Positions 1-9,107 of a stretch of 64,000 bases of DNA are shown here, one piece after another; within the stretch, counting starts at the first letter, position 1; every line of letters starts with the position of its first letter. Source of the DNA: Alteromonas sp. CI.11.F.A3 (GTDB lineage: Bacteria > Pseudomonadota > Gammaproteobacteria > Enterobacterales > Alteromonadaceae); NCBI RefSeq assembly GCF_032925565.1, contig NZ_CP136708.1:2480001-2544000 (forward strand), read 5' to 3'. A model generated the notes under the pieces. That model was given only the letters and a program-made list of their open reading frames with translations, was not told where the DNA came from and did no database searches. A program made the position numbers and the translations under genes.

Positions 1-318
1 CGATTGACTAGGTTCATCTACCTCAAGGTTGGCCACAGAGCCATGAAGGTAGTGTGTTACGGCTTCAAAAGGTAGAAGGTCGGTTGCAAATGCCTCATCA
101 CCAGCTAACTGCACTAAAGCCGCTTCGCCATGTTTGGCCGTTACGGTAGCGCTCGGTTCCCATACCATCACATTGTAGCGACCATTGCTTTTTGTCGAGC
201 CACAAGTATCAAGCAAAATGGCTCCCGTGCGGTGGGCTACCCGCTCAAAAATATCTACAAGACAAAGGGAAGGCGATGTGCTGATTGGCGTAATGGTAAT
301 TAGCGATGTTGCGGGCAT
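1..318 (-). CDS. pabB: Aminodeoxychorismate synthase component I (PabB), N-terminal part
   Basis: This is the first 106 codons of a gene that runs off the left edge of the window. PabB makes 4-amino-4-deoxychorismate from chorismate and ammonia or glutamine for folate synthesis. The visible part is the N-terminal domain of the anthranilate synthase I/PabB family: a stretch reading GAILLDTCGS, then GRYNVMVWEPSATV, aligns with the HSGYADHPYSRFDIVVAEP region of E. coli PabB as I remember it. The catalytic chorismate-binding domain lies outside the window. The start is the ATG at 316-318. The gene is divergent from the fumarase gene. TrpE or another chorismate-utilising homologue is the main alternative. 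Confidence 0.72.
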   Translation of the reverse strand, partial: MPATSLITITPISTSPSLCLVDIFERVAHRTGAILLDTCGSTKSNGRYNVMVWEPSATVTAKHGEAALVQLAGDEAFATDLLPFEAVTHYLHGSVANLEVDEPSQS

Positions 319-408
319 TAAAAACTAACTCTATACATCAGGTTAAGAAGAATGTTGTTGGCACTGAAGCAGCGTTAATTGGCAACTGAACGGTTAATTT
401 AACAGTAT

Positions 409-422
409 TTGAACGGTATCAA
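409..422. promoter_or_regulatory. Possible FNR/CRP-family operator between pabB and fumarase
   Basis: TTGAACGGTATCAA differs at one position from the FNR consensus TTGAT-N4-ATCAA. It lies in the divergent pabB-fumarase spacer, about 160 bp before the fumarase start and 90 bp before pabB. Oxygen control of an iron-sulfur fumarase would make sense, but the distance is long and one mismatch leaves room for chance. Confidence 0.35.
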
Positions 423-581
423 TCAGATAACGTTAGCTAAGCGCGTTAAATTTAACAGCACAAGTTTGTTTTATCGCAAAGCTTCACCCATATTTTACAT
501 GGTACGGTGCTAACAGATGCGCTAGTATACGCTTTTTTAGCAGGCTAAGACCACGAAAGCAAAATAAAAAAAGAGGATGTC

Positions 582-2111
582 ATGACCGTTATCCGCCAAC
601 AGGACTTCATTGATAGCATTGAAGATTCCCTACAGTTTATCTCTTACTATCACCCGCTCGACTACGTTAAAGCCGTAGAAGCAGCGTACAACCGAGAAGA
701 AAGCCAAGCAGCTAAAGATGCGATGGCACAAATCCTTATTAACTCTAGAATGTCAGCTGAAGGGAAACGTCCTTTGTGTCAAGACACCGGTATTGTGACC
801 TGCTTTGTAAAAGTAGGCATGGGTGTGACTTGGGATAAAACCGACATGACCGTTCAACAGATGGTTGATGAAGGCACTCGCCGCGCTTATCTAAATCCAG
901 ATAACCCATTACGCGCATCTATCGTTGCCGACCCCGCAGGCGCACGAACCAACACCAAAGACAACACACCGTCAGTTGTGCACATTGATATGGTGCCCGG
1001 TGAAAAAGTTGAAGTAATGATTGCGGCGAAAGGCGGCGGCTCAGAAAACAAATCTAAAATGGTAATGTTAAACCCCAGCGATAATATTGCTGATTGGGTA
1101 GTTAAAACGTTACCAACGATGGGGGCGGGCTGGTGTCCACCTGGAATGCTAGGTATAGGTATTGGCGGTACAGCGGAAAAAGCAGCTGTACTTGCGAAAG
1201 AAAGCCTAATGGATCCGGTTGATATCCAAGAGCTTATTGCTCGCGGCCCAGAGACCACAGATGAAAAGCTACGTGTTGAAATTTTCGAACGCGTGAATCA
1301 GTTGGGTATTGGTGCACAAGGCCTAGGTGGATTAACTACCGTAGTAGACGTTAAAATTATGTCTTTGCCTACCCATGCGGCATCTAAGCCAGTGGCGATG
1401 ATCCCTAACTGTGCAGCAACCCGACATGCACATTTTCATTTAGATGGCTCAGGTCCAGCTGAACTTACGCCACCTAAATTAGAAGATTGGCCTGAGGTAA
1501 CGTGGGAAGTGAGTGAAAACACCCGTCGCGTTAACCTTAATGATGTTACCAAAGAAGACATTCAAGACTGGAAAGTGGGCGAAACCGTACTCCTTTCTGG
1601 AAAAATGTTGACTGGCCGTGATGCGGCGCACAAGCGTATTCAAACTATGCTTGATAACGGTGAAGGATTACCAGAAGGCGTAGATTTAACCAATCGCTTT
1701 ATTTATTACGTAGGCCCTGTTGATGCAGTTGGCGACGAAGTAGTAGGCCCAGCCGGTCCAACGACTGCCACTCGTATGGATAAATTCACTGACATGATGT
1801 TAGAGAAAACTGGCCTAATTGGTATGATTGGCAAAGCAGAGCGTGGGCCTGCAACGGTTAAATCTATTGCAAAGCATCAGTCAGTTTATTTAATGGCCGT
1901 AGGTGGTGCAGCGTACTTGGTTTCTAAAGCTATCAAGAAGTCACGGGTAGTAGCGTTTGAAGATTTAGGTATGGAAGCCATTTACGAATTTGACGTAGAA
2001 GATATGCCAGTTACCGTAGCAGTGGACAGCACGGGCGCTAATGCGCACGAAACTGGGCCTGCTATTTGGAAAGCAAAAATTGAAGATTTAGATAAAGCAT
2101 TATCCAAGTAA
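582..2111 (+). CDS. fumA: Fumarate hydratase, class I ([4Fe-4S], aerobic type)
   Basis: Catalyses fumarate to L-malate in the TCA cycle in the cytoplasm. At 509 residues it is a single-chain class I fumarase containing both the alpha-like N-terminal and beta-like C-terminal domains. Three cysteines stand where the 4Fe-4S cluster ligands are expected: C66 (LCQDTG), C185 (GAGWCPPG) and C277 (IPNCAATRH). The C-terminal part shows GPAGPTTATRMDKF, typical of the swivel domain. The ATG at 582 has an AGAGGA Shine-Dalgarno just upstream. It is followed by a strong terminator and is probably monocistronic. E. coli FumA is slightly longer (548 residues). Whether to call it FumA or FumB cannot be decided from sequence. 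Confidence 0.95.
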   Translation: MTVIRQQDFIDSIEDSLQFISYYHPLDYVKAVEAAYNREESQAAKDAMAQILINSRMSAEGKRPLCQDTGIVTCFVKVGMGVTWDKTDMTVQQMVDEGTRRAYLNPDNPLRASIVADPAGARTNTKDNTPSVVHIDMVPGEKVEVMIAAKGGGSENKSKMVMLNPSDNIADWVVKTLPTMGAGWCPPGMLGIGIGGTAEKAAVLAKESLMDPVDIQELIARGPETTDEKLRVEIFERVNQLGIGAQGLGGLTTVVDVKIMSLPTHAASKPVAMIPNCAATRHAHFHLDGSGPAELTPPKLEDWPEVTWEVSENTRRVNLNDVTKEDIQDWKVGETVLLSGKMLTGRDAAHKRIQTMLDNGEGLPEGVDLTNRFIYYVGPVDAVGDEVVGPAGPTTATRMDKFTDMMLEKTGLIGMIGKAERGPATVKSIAKHQSVYLMAVGGAAYLVSKAIKKSRVVAFEDLGMEAIYEFDVEDMPVTVAVDSTGANAHETGPAIWKAKIEDLDKALSK

Positions 2112-2127
2112 TCATATATTTGTGATT

Positions 2128-2155
2128 AAAACAGGTGCCAATGGCACCTGTTTTT
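2128..2155 (+). terminator. Rho-independent terminator of fumarase gene
   Basis: ACAGGTGCC / GGCACCTGT stem with a short loop followed by five T residues, 17 bp after the fumarase stop codon. Confidence 0.85.
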
Positions 2156-2165
2156 GTTTATAGTG

Positions 2166-2181
2166 CTGTATAAATTAACAG
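2166..2181 (+). promoter_or_regulatory. LexA (SOS) operator in front of rmuC
   Basis: CTGTATAAATTAACAG fits the gammaproteobacterial LexA box CTGT-N8-ACAG perfectly in both half-sites, with an AT-only centre. It lies 13 bp upstream of the rmuC start and downstream of the fumarase terminator, so the only promoter it could cover is that of rmuC. Confidence 0.68.
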
Positions 2182-2194
2182 TGCGTGTGTTTTT

Positions 2195-3586
2195 ATGTAT
2201 TCCTTATCTGATTTTCCCCCCCAATATTTGAATGCTGGCCTTTTATTACTGGCGTTAATTTTTCTTGTTTTGCTAATAGTGACCCGTAGAACATTGAATC
2301 AGGCTCGCGATCAAATGGCTGAAAAAAGTGATGCGTTACTTGTTCTGCAGCAAGCCTCAAACGAAACCCAAGAACGTATGGGCATGCTGGTTGAAAAATC
2401 ACGTCAGTATGAGCAGCTATTAGCTGAGAAACTACAACTTGGTGAATCCTTGAGCGTCCTGCAAAAAGAGTACAGTAAGTTGCAAGCGCAATACGAAGCG
2501 CAAAAAGCGAGGCTGGATGCGCTTATGCAGAATCATGAGGAAAAGCTTGCGTTAATGCATTCGTCTGAACAACGTTTACAAACCCAGTTTGAAAACTTAG
2601 CGAACAAAATTTTTGATGAGAAAAGCGCAACCTATCAAACCCAAAGTAAACATAATATTGAAGCGGTATTAGCGCCGTTTAAATCTCAATTGGATGGGTT
2701 CAAACAACAAATTTCAGAACAACACATTCGTGAAGGGCAAGAACGAGCATCGCTAAAAACGGAAATTTTAAGTTTAAAGGCGTTAAATCAGCGTATAACC
2801 GAAGAAGCCTCTGCATTAACTAACGCACTTAAAGGCGATAACAAAAAACAAGGTAATTGGGGCGAGGTTATTTTAGAGCGCATACTCAAAGAATCAGGGC
2901 TTCGCGAAGGTCATGAATTTGAAACCCAGGTATCGGCGCAATCTGAACAGGGTAGGCGGTTGCAACCTGATGTTGTGGTGCATTTACCCAACGACAAAGA
3001 TGTGATTATCGATTCGAAAGTAAGCTTAGCGGCGTATGAGCAATATTTTAACTGTGACGACGACACCAGCCGCAAACAATATCTAAGTGCACACGTGGCT
3101 TCAATAAAAGGCCATATTAAAGGGCTGGGAGCTAAAGAATATCAATCCCTTAAAGGGCTGCGAACATTAGATTATGTTCTACTCTTTATTCCTATTGAGC
3201 CTGCGTTCTTGTTAGCGATTGAAGAAGAGCCTGACCTTGTTTCTCTCGCGCTTAATCATAATATTATGTTGGTTAGCCCTACGAACTTGCTTGTGGCGCT
3301 TCGTACCATCAACAATATTTGGCAATACGAATACCAAAATCAAAACGCGCAGCTCATCGCAGAACAAGCAGGAAAGCTTTACGATAAATTTGTCGGCTTT
3401 GTATCTGATATAGAAAAGATTGGTAAAGCACTAGATAGCGCCCATGGCAGTTACGATGCCGCAATGAATAAGCTTTCAAGTGGGCGAGGAAATTTAGTGC
3501 GGCAAGTTGAGAAGTTCAGAGAAATGGGCGTGCAGCCTAACAAGCGATTAGACGACACATTAACAAGATTGTCAGATGAAGAATAA
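2195..3586 (+). CDS. rmuC: DNA recombination protein RmuC
   Basis: RmuC limits inversions at short inverted repeats in E. coli and belongs to a family with a PD-(D/E)XK nuclease-like core. This 463-residue protein has one N-terminal membrane anchor (about residues 11-28, LNAGLLLLALIFLVLLIV). A long coiled coil follows to about residue 210 (many QxxL/E repeats). Then comes the conserved C-terminal domain with GNWGEVILERILKESGL, LQPDVVVHLPNDKDVIIDSKVSL and LLFIPIEPAF. Length is close to E. coli RmuC (475). The ATG at 2195 is the first good start. It is a single gene between two terminators with a LexA-type box directly upstream. Confidence 0.95.
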   Translation: MYSLSDFPPQYLNAGLLLLALIFLVLLIVTRRTLNQARDQMAEKSDALLVLQQASNETQERMGMLVEKSRQYEQLLAEKLQLGESLSVLQKEYSKLQAQYEAQKARLDALMQNHEEKLALMHSSEQRLQTQFENLANKIFDEKSATYQTQSKHNIEAVLAPFKSQLDGFKQQISEQHIREGQERASLKTEILSLKALNQRITEEASALTNALKGDNKKQGNWGEVILERILKESGLREGHEFETQVSAQSEQGRRLQPDVVVHLPNDKDVIIDSKVSLAAYEQYFNCDDDTSRKQYLSAHVASIKGHIKGLGAKEYQSLKGLRTLDYVLLFIPIEPAFLLAIEEEPDLVSLALNHNIMLVSPTNLLVALRTINNIWQYEYQNQNAQLIAEQAGKLYDKFVGFVSDIEKIGKALDSAHGSYDAAMNKLSSGRGNLVRQVEKFREMGVQPNKRLDDTLTRLSDEE

Positions 3587-3649
3587 TGAAATCGCGTAGG
3601 TGAGGTAGCATTAACGTTAGGTAGGGTAACTTACTGATACTGCAGATAT

Positions 3650-3677
3650 AAAAAAGGCCGCTTAACAGCGGCCTTTT
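3650..3677. terminator. Bidirectional terminator between rmuC and the S8 protease
   Basis: AAAAGGCCGC / GCGGCCTTTT stem with a TTAACA loop. A-run and T-run flank both sides, so it can end transcription of rmuC from the left and of the convergent protease from the right. Confidence 0.85.
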
Positions 3678-3706
3678 ACGTTTAAGTAATATCTAAGCGA
3701 TATCGC

Positions 3707-6700
3707 TTATTTCATTTTACGTCTACGTAGATACACAACTGGAACAAGTAGCAATGCTAACCAACCCATTGAACCACCGCTCTTATCAGTAACGCTTACG
3801 GTTACTGTTTCTGTTGTTGTATTTAAACCATCAAATGCAACCACTTCAAACTGAACAGCAATGGTGGTGTTCGTATTAGGCGCTGTAGTCGTTAGACTTG
3901 AGCCTGAGATGTCATTGATAGTGAATGTAACGTCATCACCTTCTGGATCTGTTGCTGTAGCAGAAACAGTGATTGACTCACCTTCTTCAACCGTTAGCGG
4001 AGCAGTGATGTTGATAACAGGTGGTAAGTTATCTTTTATCGTTACATTGGCTGTTGCCATTGTAGTGTTACCGTTACTATCAGTCGCAGTAAGCTCAAGC
4101 ACGATTAGCGTATCTTCAGTTACTTCTGGAGCAACTAAGATAGCTTCTTCTATGCCCGCACCTGCAATGATAGCTGCTGGCCCTTCAATTTGCTTCCAAG
4201 TAATGTCGACAGCGTCGCCATTAGGCTCTTCAACTAGACCAGGTAAGTTCAACTCCATTAATTCAACAACTTCCAGTGTTGCCACTGTCATGCCGTCAAT
4301 AGTAACAACCGGAGGACCTTCAACTTGTAAACCTTCATAAGTTTCAGATACTGCAGATGATGCACCAGGGATGTTAGTTACTTCTGACATCGCCATCATT
4401 TGAATAGCACCACCAGCGTCATCAGCATTTACCATAACGGTGTAAGCTAATTGAGTAGGGCTGCTATCAACGTCGTCAAGATACATACAGATTTGCGTAC
4501 CAGATGTAATTTCAGCATCAAAGTTTGCATCAAAGAAGTCTTGGCTGTAAGGCGTGTAGTAAGGAGCTTTACCCGTAGCGCCATCAATATCTTCGTAACC
4601 AATGGTCACAGGCAAGGAACTACCAAGGTCATGTGTCACATTATCGTATGAGAATACGATGTTTGGCTGACCTTCAGTTGGCTCATTGAAGAAAACAATT
4701 TGGTAATCTGCAATATCAGCGAAATCTTCGCTAAGACCCCAGAATCGCATGTTATCCCATTCAATGATGGTATAAGCAGCGCCTGCAGAAGCTACAGAAA
4801 CACCTGTGCCATTAGCAACGTCAAATTCTTGGTCGCGCCATAGCGGAGCAATAACACCACTTGGATCTGCAACATCTGGAAGCCCTTGGTTCACCCATGG
4901 TGCAGTACCTAAGCTATTACCAACAGTAACAAAACCATCATCAGTGACTGTAACTGCATCATACATTGTGCCTAGGAAGTAAGCAGGAAGTGTATAAGTA
5001 CCGTCTACTGTATCTCCATCTAATGTATCATCCTGTCCAATACCAAAACCGGCTAGGTCGATGTATCCACCGCCTTGACCAAAGTCAGGGTTAGCACAGA
5101 ACGCATCAGTAGCATTAGTAGTAATTGCATAAGATGGAGTAGCACCAATTAGCGATTCTTGGGTAATAGACCAAGAAAGCGTATTTTCAGTGGCAACACC
5201 GTCGTGAGACAATGAACCTTCAACTAACGTAACGTTATCTGGTAGCGTTAGTGAAATTTCATAGTCACGGTCTTCCGTAGTAAAGTTTGGAAGTACGTTT
5301 ACATAGAAAGTAGCTTCTTCACCCGGTAGTACACGCTCTTCAGACTCAGCAGTTACATAAACATCGTCTTCAGCACGAAGAATATCAACAGGAATAACGC
5401 CAAGGTTGTCAACGTTCTCAGCATCAGTGCCCATTGAAACGGCACCAATGTAGATGTCACCTTCAACCGCGTCGGTTAAATCCCAAGTAAAGCGTACGTC
5501 GAACTCAGTTAACTGAGGAATAGCTGAAGGAGCATCAATAGTTAACCCTTCACCTGGTTGGTTATCAACCATGGCATGCGCTAATACAAAGCTATCTTCA
5601 AAACCTTCTTCATCAGACGATGCAGCCCAGTTCTGTACAATTACCCAGTAGCTACCTGCTTCTGGCATTTCAACGCTTACATACTCTTCAGTTGCAGCAG
5701 TTGCGGCAATAGCAACTTCTTCATCTTCTTGAGGTATACCATCGGCATTTGAGTCGAACAATATACGTAAATCTAGATCTGGCGACGTAGTATCCATGGT
5801 TGCAGCTACTAAACGAAGTGTACCTTCAGGTACTTCAATTTGAGTAATATGCAAGCCATCTTCTAAATCATCTAGGTAATCGCTGTTGTCTGAATCTTGC
5901 GCAACCATACCTTCAACTTTGGTTGCTTTGGTTAGGCCGTAAGACGTAACCTGAAGATCAGTAATTTCAACTGCCATTACATCTTCAAGCAAGTACGAGT
6001 CTTGATTACGATGTACTTCAAAGTCGATTTCATCAGGTAAGTTACCGTTAGATGCAACAATTGAAACAGGAAGGTGCAAGTCAGGAGATGAACCAGACAC
6101 TAAATTAATTTGACCGAAAGACCAAACGTCGCTTTCTGCGCGGAATGCATCAATCTCAATTGTTAACTCTTGAGATTGTCCAGCAGTTAAGTCGAAGGTA
6201 GCAGGCGTAACGGTAATTTCTATACCATCAGAAATTCCCATACCATCTACAGACCAAGAGCCGTCTTTAGTTGCTGTTACAGTACGAGTCCATGTGCAAG
6301 AACCTACACAGTTGTCGTCGGTAACAGAAGGTAGGTTAAGTGTACGAGGCTCACCACCTAGTGCTGGATCAGCAGAAGCATAATTTGCATCTGTTTCATC
6401 CATAACTAAGCCAGATTGAACGGCTAGGTCTACTTCAATACGACCTGCGCCCATATCAAACCAATCTGCTGCGGTAACACCGTCTTCTTTAAGAACATCG
6501 GTGGTAGCCGTCATCATAAGAGCAGAACGTACCTGATCTGGTGTCCATGACGGTTTCTCATGACGCACAAGTGCAGCAGCACCAGCAACATGAGGACCTG
6601 ACATAGACGTACCTTGTAGGTAGGCATAATCGGCTGGTGCAGAACCTGTAGAATCTTGACCGTACTGTTCATCAGAGTAAGCAGCATAAATGCTAACGCC

Positions 6701-8593
6701 CGGCGCAGTTACCGACGGAGTTAGCGTGCTAATTGATGTATTAGGACCACGTGAAGAGAAATCAGCCATAATATCAGCTGCGTCATCATCTACTGTTAAT
6801 ATGCCCTGAGAGGCAGTGATTGACGCAGTATGACCTTCACCTTCTGCCAACCATGAACGCAGCATATCACCGTTTGTAGCATCAACGTGGATACCCGGAA
6901 TAATATACGCATCGTTATTCACCGATGTTGCGCCATCTGCAAGGTTTGCTAGAACGAAACCAGCAGCGCCGCCACTTGCAACGTTAGATGCTTTAGCTAC
7001 ACGCGCTATTTCACCACGGTCACAAACAACGATTTCACCCGCGAATGTATCTTCTGGGAATGGTTGTAAACATTGTGCTGGATCGCCATCAGGATCATTC
7101 GCGTTGGTGTAATCACCAGCGTAAACGATTGAAGCAGTTACCGCACCAGAGTTACTTTTACCATCAATTGCGCCTAACTCAGTTGCACCACCAGTGAAAG
7201 AGATAGATTTATCATACTCTACACTTCGACCGTGCGTAGAAGCAGCAACAACGGTAATCCACGGTGCGTGTTTCTCAGTTGTTTCTGGATCGGGGCCACT
7301 ATTACCCGCAGATTGAGCAATAAAAATGCCCGCGTTGCGTGCATTCAACCATGCTGCGTTAAGCGAACCACTCCAAGGGTAGCCACCACCTGAAATTGAG
7401 AAGTTGATTACATCAACAATACCTGATTCAACCGCATCGTCTACCGCTGCAGCCATAGCCGCACCAGTACAACCTGCATAGGTATCACCAGTGTTACCAG
7501 GTTGACATACCTGATAAGAAATAATGTTTGAGTGAGGGGCTACACCTGAAATTTGACCAAAGGTGAAACCAGTGGCAACACCGTCACTTGCATTTACGTC
7601 AAATTCAGCGGTAACTTCAGCAACATCAACAAGAACGTTACCGGCCGCAGTACTTGCAGTATGTGAACCGTGACCGTTGTAATCTTCACCAAAACGTATG
7701 GTACCGTTTTGAGGGAAGATAGTGGCATCTGCGTATACGTCAGAGATAGACGGGTAGCTATAAATACCAATTAGTTTGTCATTACAACGAACTTCAGCTT
7801 CAACCGCACATTCACCTAAGTAAACATCGGCGCCAAGTGGGTTAGTATGATCGTAACCATCACCACCTACATCAGCAAAAGAAGGGTGGTCACTGTTGAT
7901 ACCAGTATCAAGTACCGCAACTACAATGCCTTCACCTTGACGACCTACGCCGCTTTCATTAGCCGTGCCGTCCCATACTGCAGGAGCACCAATTAAGATA
8001 GGGCCCGTGTCAGTATCAAGTTGATACATTTCATCACGTTCAACGTTTTTAACGCCAGGCAAACGCGCGATGGCTTCTGCCTCAGCTGGCGATGCTTTTA
8101 CCGCAATTGCGTTCAGTGCATATTTGTATTCTGCTATCGTCTCTAAAGAACCTACAGCAGATTCTGCTTTAGCAATAACTTCTGCCTGTTTCTTTTCAAG
8201 ATAAGAGGCATAGGCTTTTACTTCTGGAAGAGAAGCATCTAAGCGTTTGCTAGCAGTCGACTTCGATCGTGTTACCGAAACTACTTTTTTAAGTTGGGGG
8301 TTAGTAGCTTCTAAACCTTCAACACCACCGTCGTAGCTCGCTACTGCGTCGTCAGAAAGATGTACAAAGTAAATGTAGTCTTTATTTTCGAGTCCTTTCT
8401 CAGCGGTGTAGAGTGTTTTTGGTGTGGAAACTGTTTTAGTGTTCTTGTACTTATTTATCGATGTCGCCTTAACTGCTTTGAGTTGATCAGCAGTTACAGA
8501 AAACGATTCGGTTGCAGATGATAACTCTGCAGCAGAATGCATGGACATCGACATCAGTGCAGCAGATACAGCTAATGTCACTTTATTATTCAC
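3707..8593 (-). CDS. Large secreted subtilisin-like (S8) serine protease with GlyGly-CTERM tail
   Basis: Extracellular or surface protease of about 1628 residues. I place the start at the GTG at 8593, preceded by GGAGG seven bases upstream, rather than at the ATG at 8686 which has no such site. Order: signal peptide (VNNKVTLAVSAALMSMSMHSAAE), I9-type inhibitor propeptide to about residue 190, S8 catalytic domain with Asp229 (VAVLDTG), His308 (NGHGSHTAS) and Ser663 (GTSMSGPHV). A PA-type insert (about 490-590) sits between His and Ser. Fibronectin/Ig-like and PKD-like repeats follow. The tail SGGSMGWLALLLVPVVYLRR plus basic residues is a GlyGly-CTERM signal, processed by rhombosortase in species with type II secretion. 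Likely role: peptide scavenging. Exact substrate unknown. Confidence 0.93.
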   Translation of the reverse strand: MNNKVTLAVSAALMSMSMHSAAELSSATESFSVTADQLKAVKATSINKYKNTKTVSTPKTLYTAEKGLENKDYIYFVHLSDDAVASYDGGVEGLEATNPQLKKVVSVTRSKSTASKRLDASLPEVKAYASYLEKKQAEVIAKAESAVGSLETIAEYKYALNAIAVKASPAEAEAIARLPGVKNVERDEMYQLDTDTGPILIGAPAVWDGTANESGVGRQGEGIVVAVLDTGINSDHPSFADVGGDGYDHTNPLGADVYLGECAVEAEVRCNDKLIGIYSYPSISDVYADATIFPQNGTIRFGEDYNGHGSHTASTAAGNVLVDVAEVTAEFDVNASDGVATGFTFGQISGVAPHSNIISYQVCQPGNTGDTYAGCTGAAMAAAVDDAVESGIVDVINFSISGGGYPWSGSLNAAWLNARNAGIFIAQSAGNSGPDPETTEKHAPWITVVAASTHGRSVEYDKSISFTGGATELGAIDGKSNSGAVTASIVYAGDYTNANDPDGDPAQCLQPFPEDTFAGEIVVCDRGEIARVAKASNVASGGAAGFVLANLADGATSVNNDAYIIPGIHVDATNGDMLRSWLAEGEGHTASITASQGILTVDDDAADIMADFSSRGPNTSISTLTPSVTAPGVSIYAAYSDEQYGQDSTGSAPADYAYLQGTSMSGPHVAGAAALVRHEKPSWTPDQVRSALMMTATTDVLKEDGVTAADWFDMGAGRIEVDLAVQSGLVMDETDANYASADPALGGEPRTLNLPSVTDDNCVGSCTWTRTVTATKDGSWSVDGMGISDGIEITVTPATFDLTAGQSQELTIEIDAFRAESDVWSFGQINLVSGSSPDLHLPVSIVASNGNLPDEIDFEVHRNQDSYLLEDVMAVEITDLQVTSYGLTKATKVEGMVAQDSDNSDYLDDLEDGLHITQIEVPEGTLRLVAATMDTTSPDLDLRILFDSNADGIPQEDEEVAIAATAATEEYVSVEMPEAGSYWVIVQNWAASSDEEGFEDSFVLAHAMVDNQPGEGLTIDAPSAIPQLTEFDVRFTWDLTDAVEGDIYIGAVSMGTDAENVDNLGVIPVDILRAEDDVYVTAESEERVLPGEEATFYVNVLPNFTTEDRDYEISLTLPDNVTLVEGSLSHDGVATENTLSWSITQESLIGATPSYAITTNATDAFCANPDFGQGGGYIDLAGFGIGQDDTLDGDTVDGTYTLPAYFLGTMYDAVTVTDDGFVTVGNSLGTAPWVNQGLPDVADPSGVIAPLWRDQEFDVANGTGVSVASAGAAYTIIEWDNMRFWGLSEDFADIADYQIVFFNEPTEGQPNIVFSYDNVTHDLGSSLPVTIGYEDIDGATGKAPYYTPYSQDFFDANFDAEITSGTQICMYLDDVDSSPTQLAYTVMVNADDAGGAIQMMAMSEVTNIPGASSAVSETYEGLQVEGPPVVTIDGMTVATLEVVELMELNLPGLVEEPNGDAVDITWKQIEGPAAIIAGAGIEEAILVAPEVTEDTLIVLELTATDSNGNTTMATANVTIKDNLPPVINITAPLTVEEGESITVSATATDPEGDDVTFTINDISGSSLTTTAPNTNTTIAVQFEVVAFDGLNTTTETVTVSVTDKSGGSMGWLALLLVPVVYLRRRKMK

Positions 8594-9107
8594 AGGTAAC
8601 CTCCGTCGGCCTGTTTTTGGGATTTTCCCTGGATGGATGAAATTTCTTATTTTTATTGGCTTTGTTGATCCAATTTTTATTGTCATAACAATGACAATAA
8701 TATTTCTAGCATAATTTTTTTCACTTTGTAATGAATATTAAACATAAATATGAATTACACATGTTGTTACATTTAGTCATACTTTTTCATTTGATATTAA
8801 CTAAAAAAAGGGGGATGGATTTGGCTACACAACAGTCAATTAGCTAGCTAAACGCTACTCTTTTAATAACAACCTCTCATCTTATTTTACAAAATAAAAC
8901 TCTTCTCTTAGCCTTTCATTAGCATCAATTTAACAAGTTGGGTGTTTTTTAGGATATAAATACTATTAAAAAGGGGTATTGAGAATTTCCATCATATTTA
9001 GGTGATAAAGCACCGCATAAATAGCACAACGCCACCAACATACTTCTACTAGCATAGTAAAAATAGCAATCTTGCTTTCGTATCCTTCAAATTGCAGGGA
9101 GTTTATT
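8594..9107. other. Divergent AT-rich promoter region, protease / bkd operon
   Basis: About 500 bp without a convincing gene on either strand. It must hold the protease promoter (leftward) and the bkd operon promoter (rightward). I see a 22-bp inverted repeat at 8678-8699 and long A/T runs, but no other motif I can name with confidence. Confidence 0.6.
8678..8699. repeat. Perfect inverted repeat upstream of the S8 protease
   Basis: TATTGTCAT and ATGACAATA separated by AACA: 9-bp arms, 4-bp loop. It lies 85 bp upstream of the GTG start, in promoter or leader position. It could be an operator or an mRNA hairpin; no regulator can be named. Confidence 0.5.

Noticed and set aside
887..1258. 123-codon minus-strand frame inside fumarase
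   Set aside because: Antisense shadow of a well-supported conserved gene.
3861..4340. 159-codon plus-strand frame opposite the subtilase
   Set aside because: Ser/Thr/Val-rich antisense shadow of the repetitive C-terminus of the protease; no start signals.
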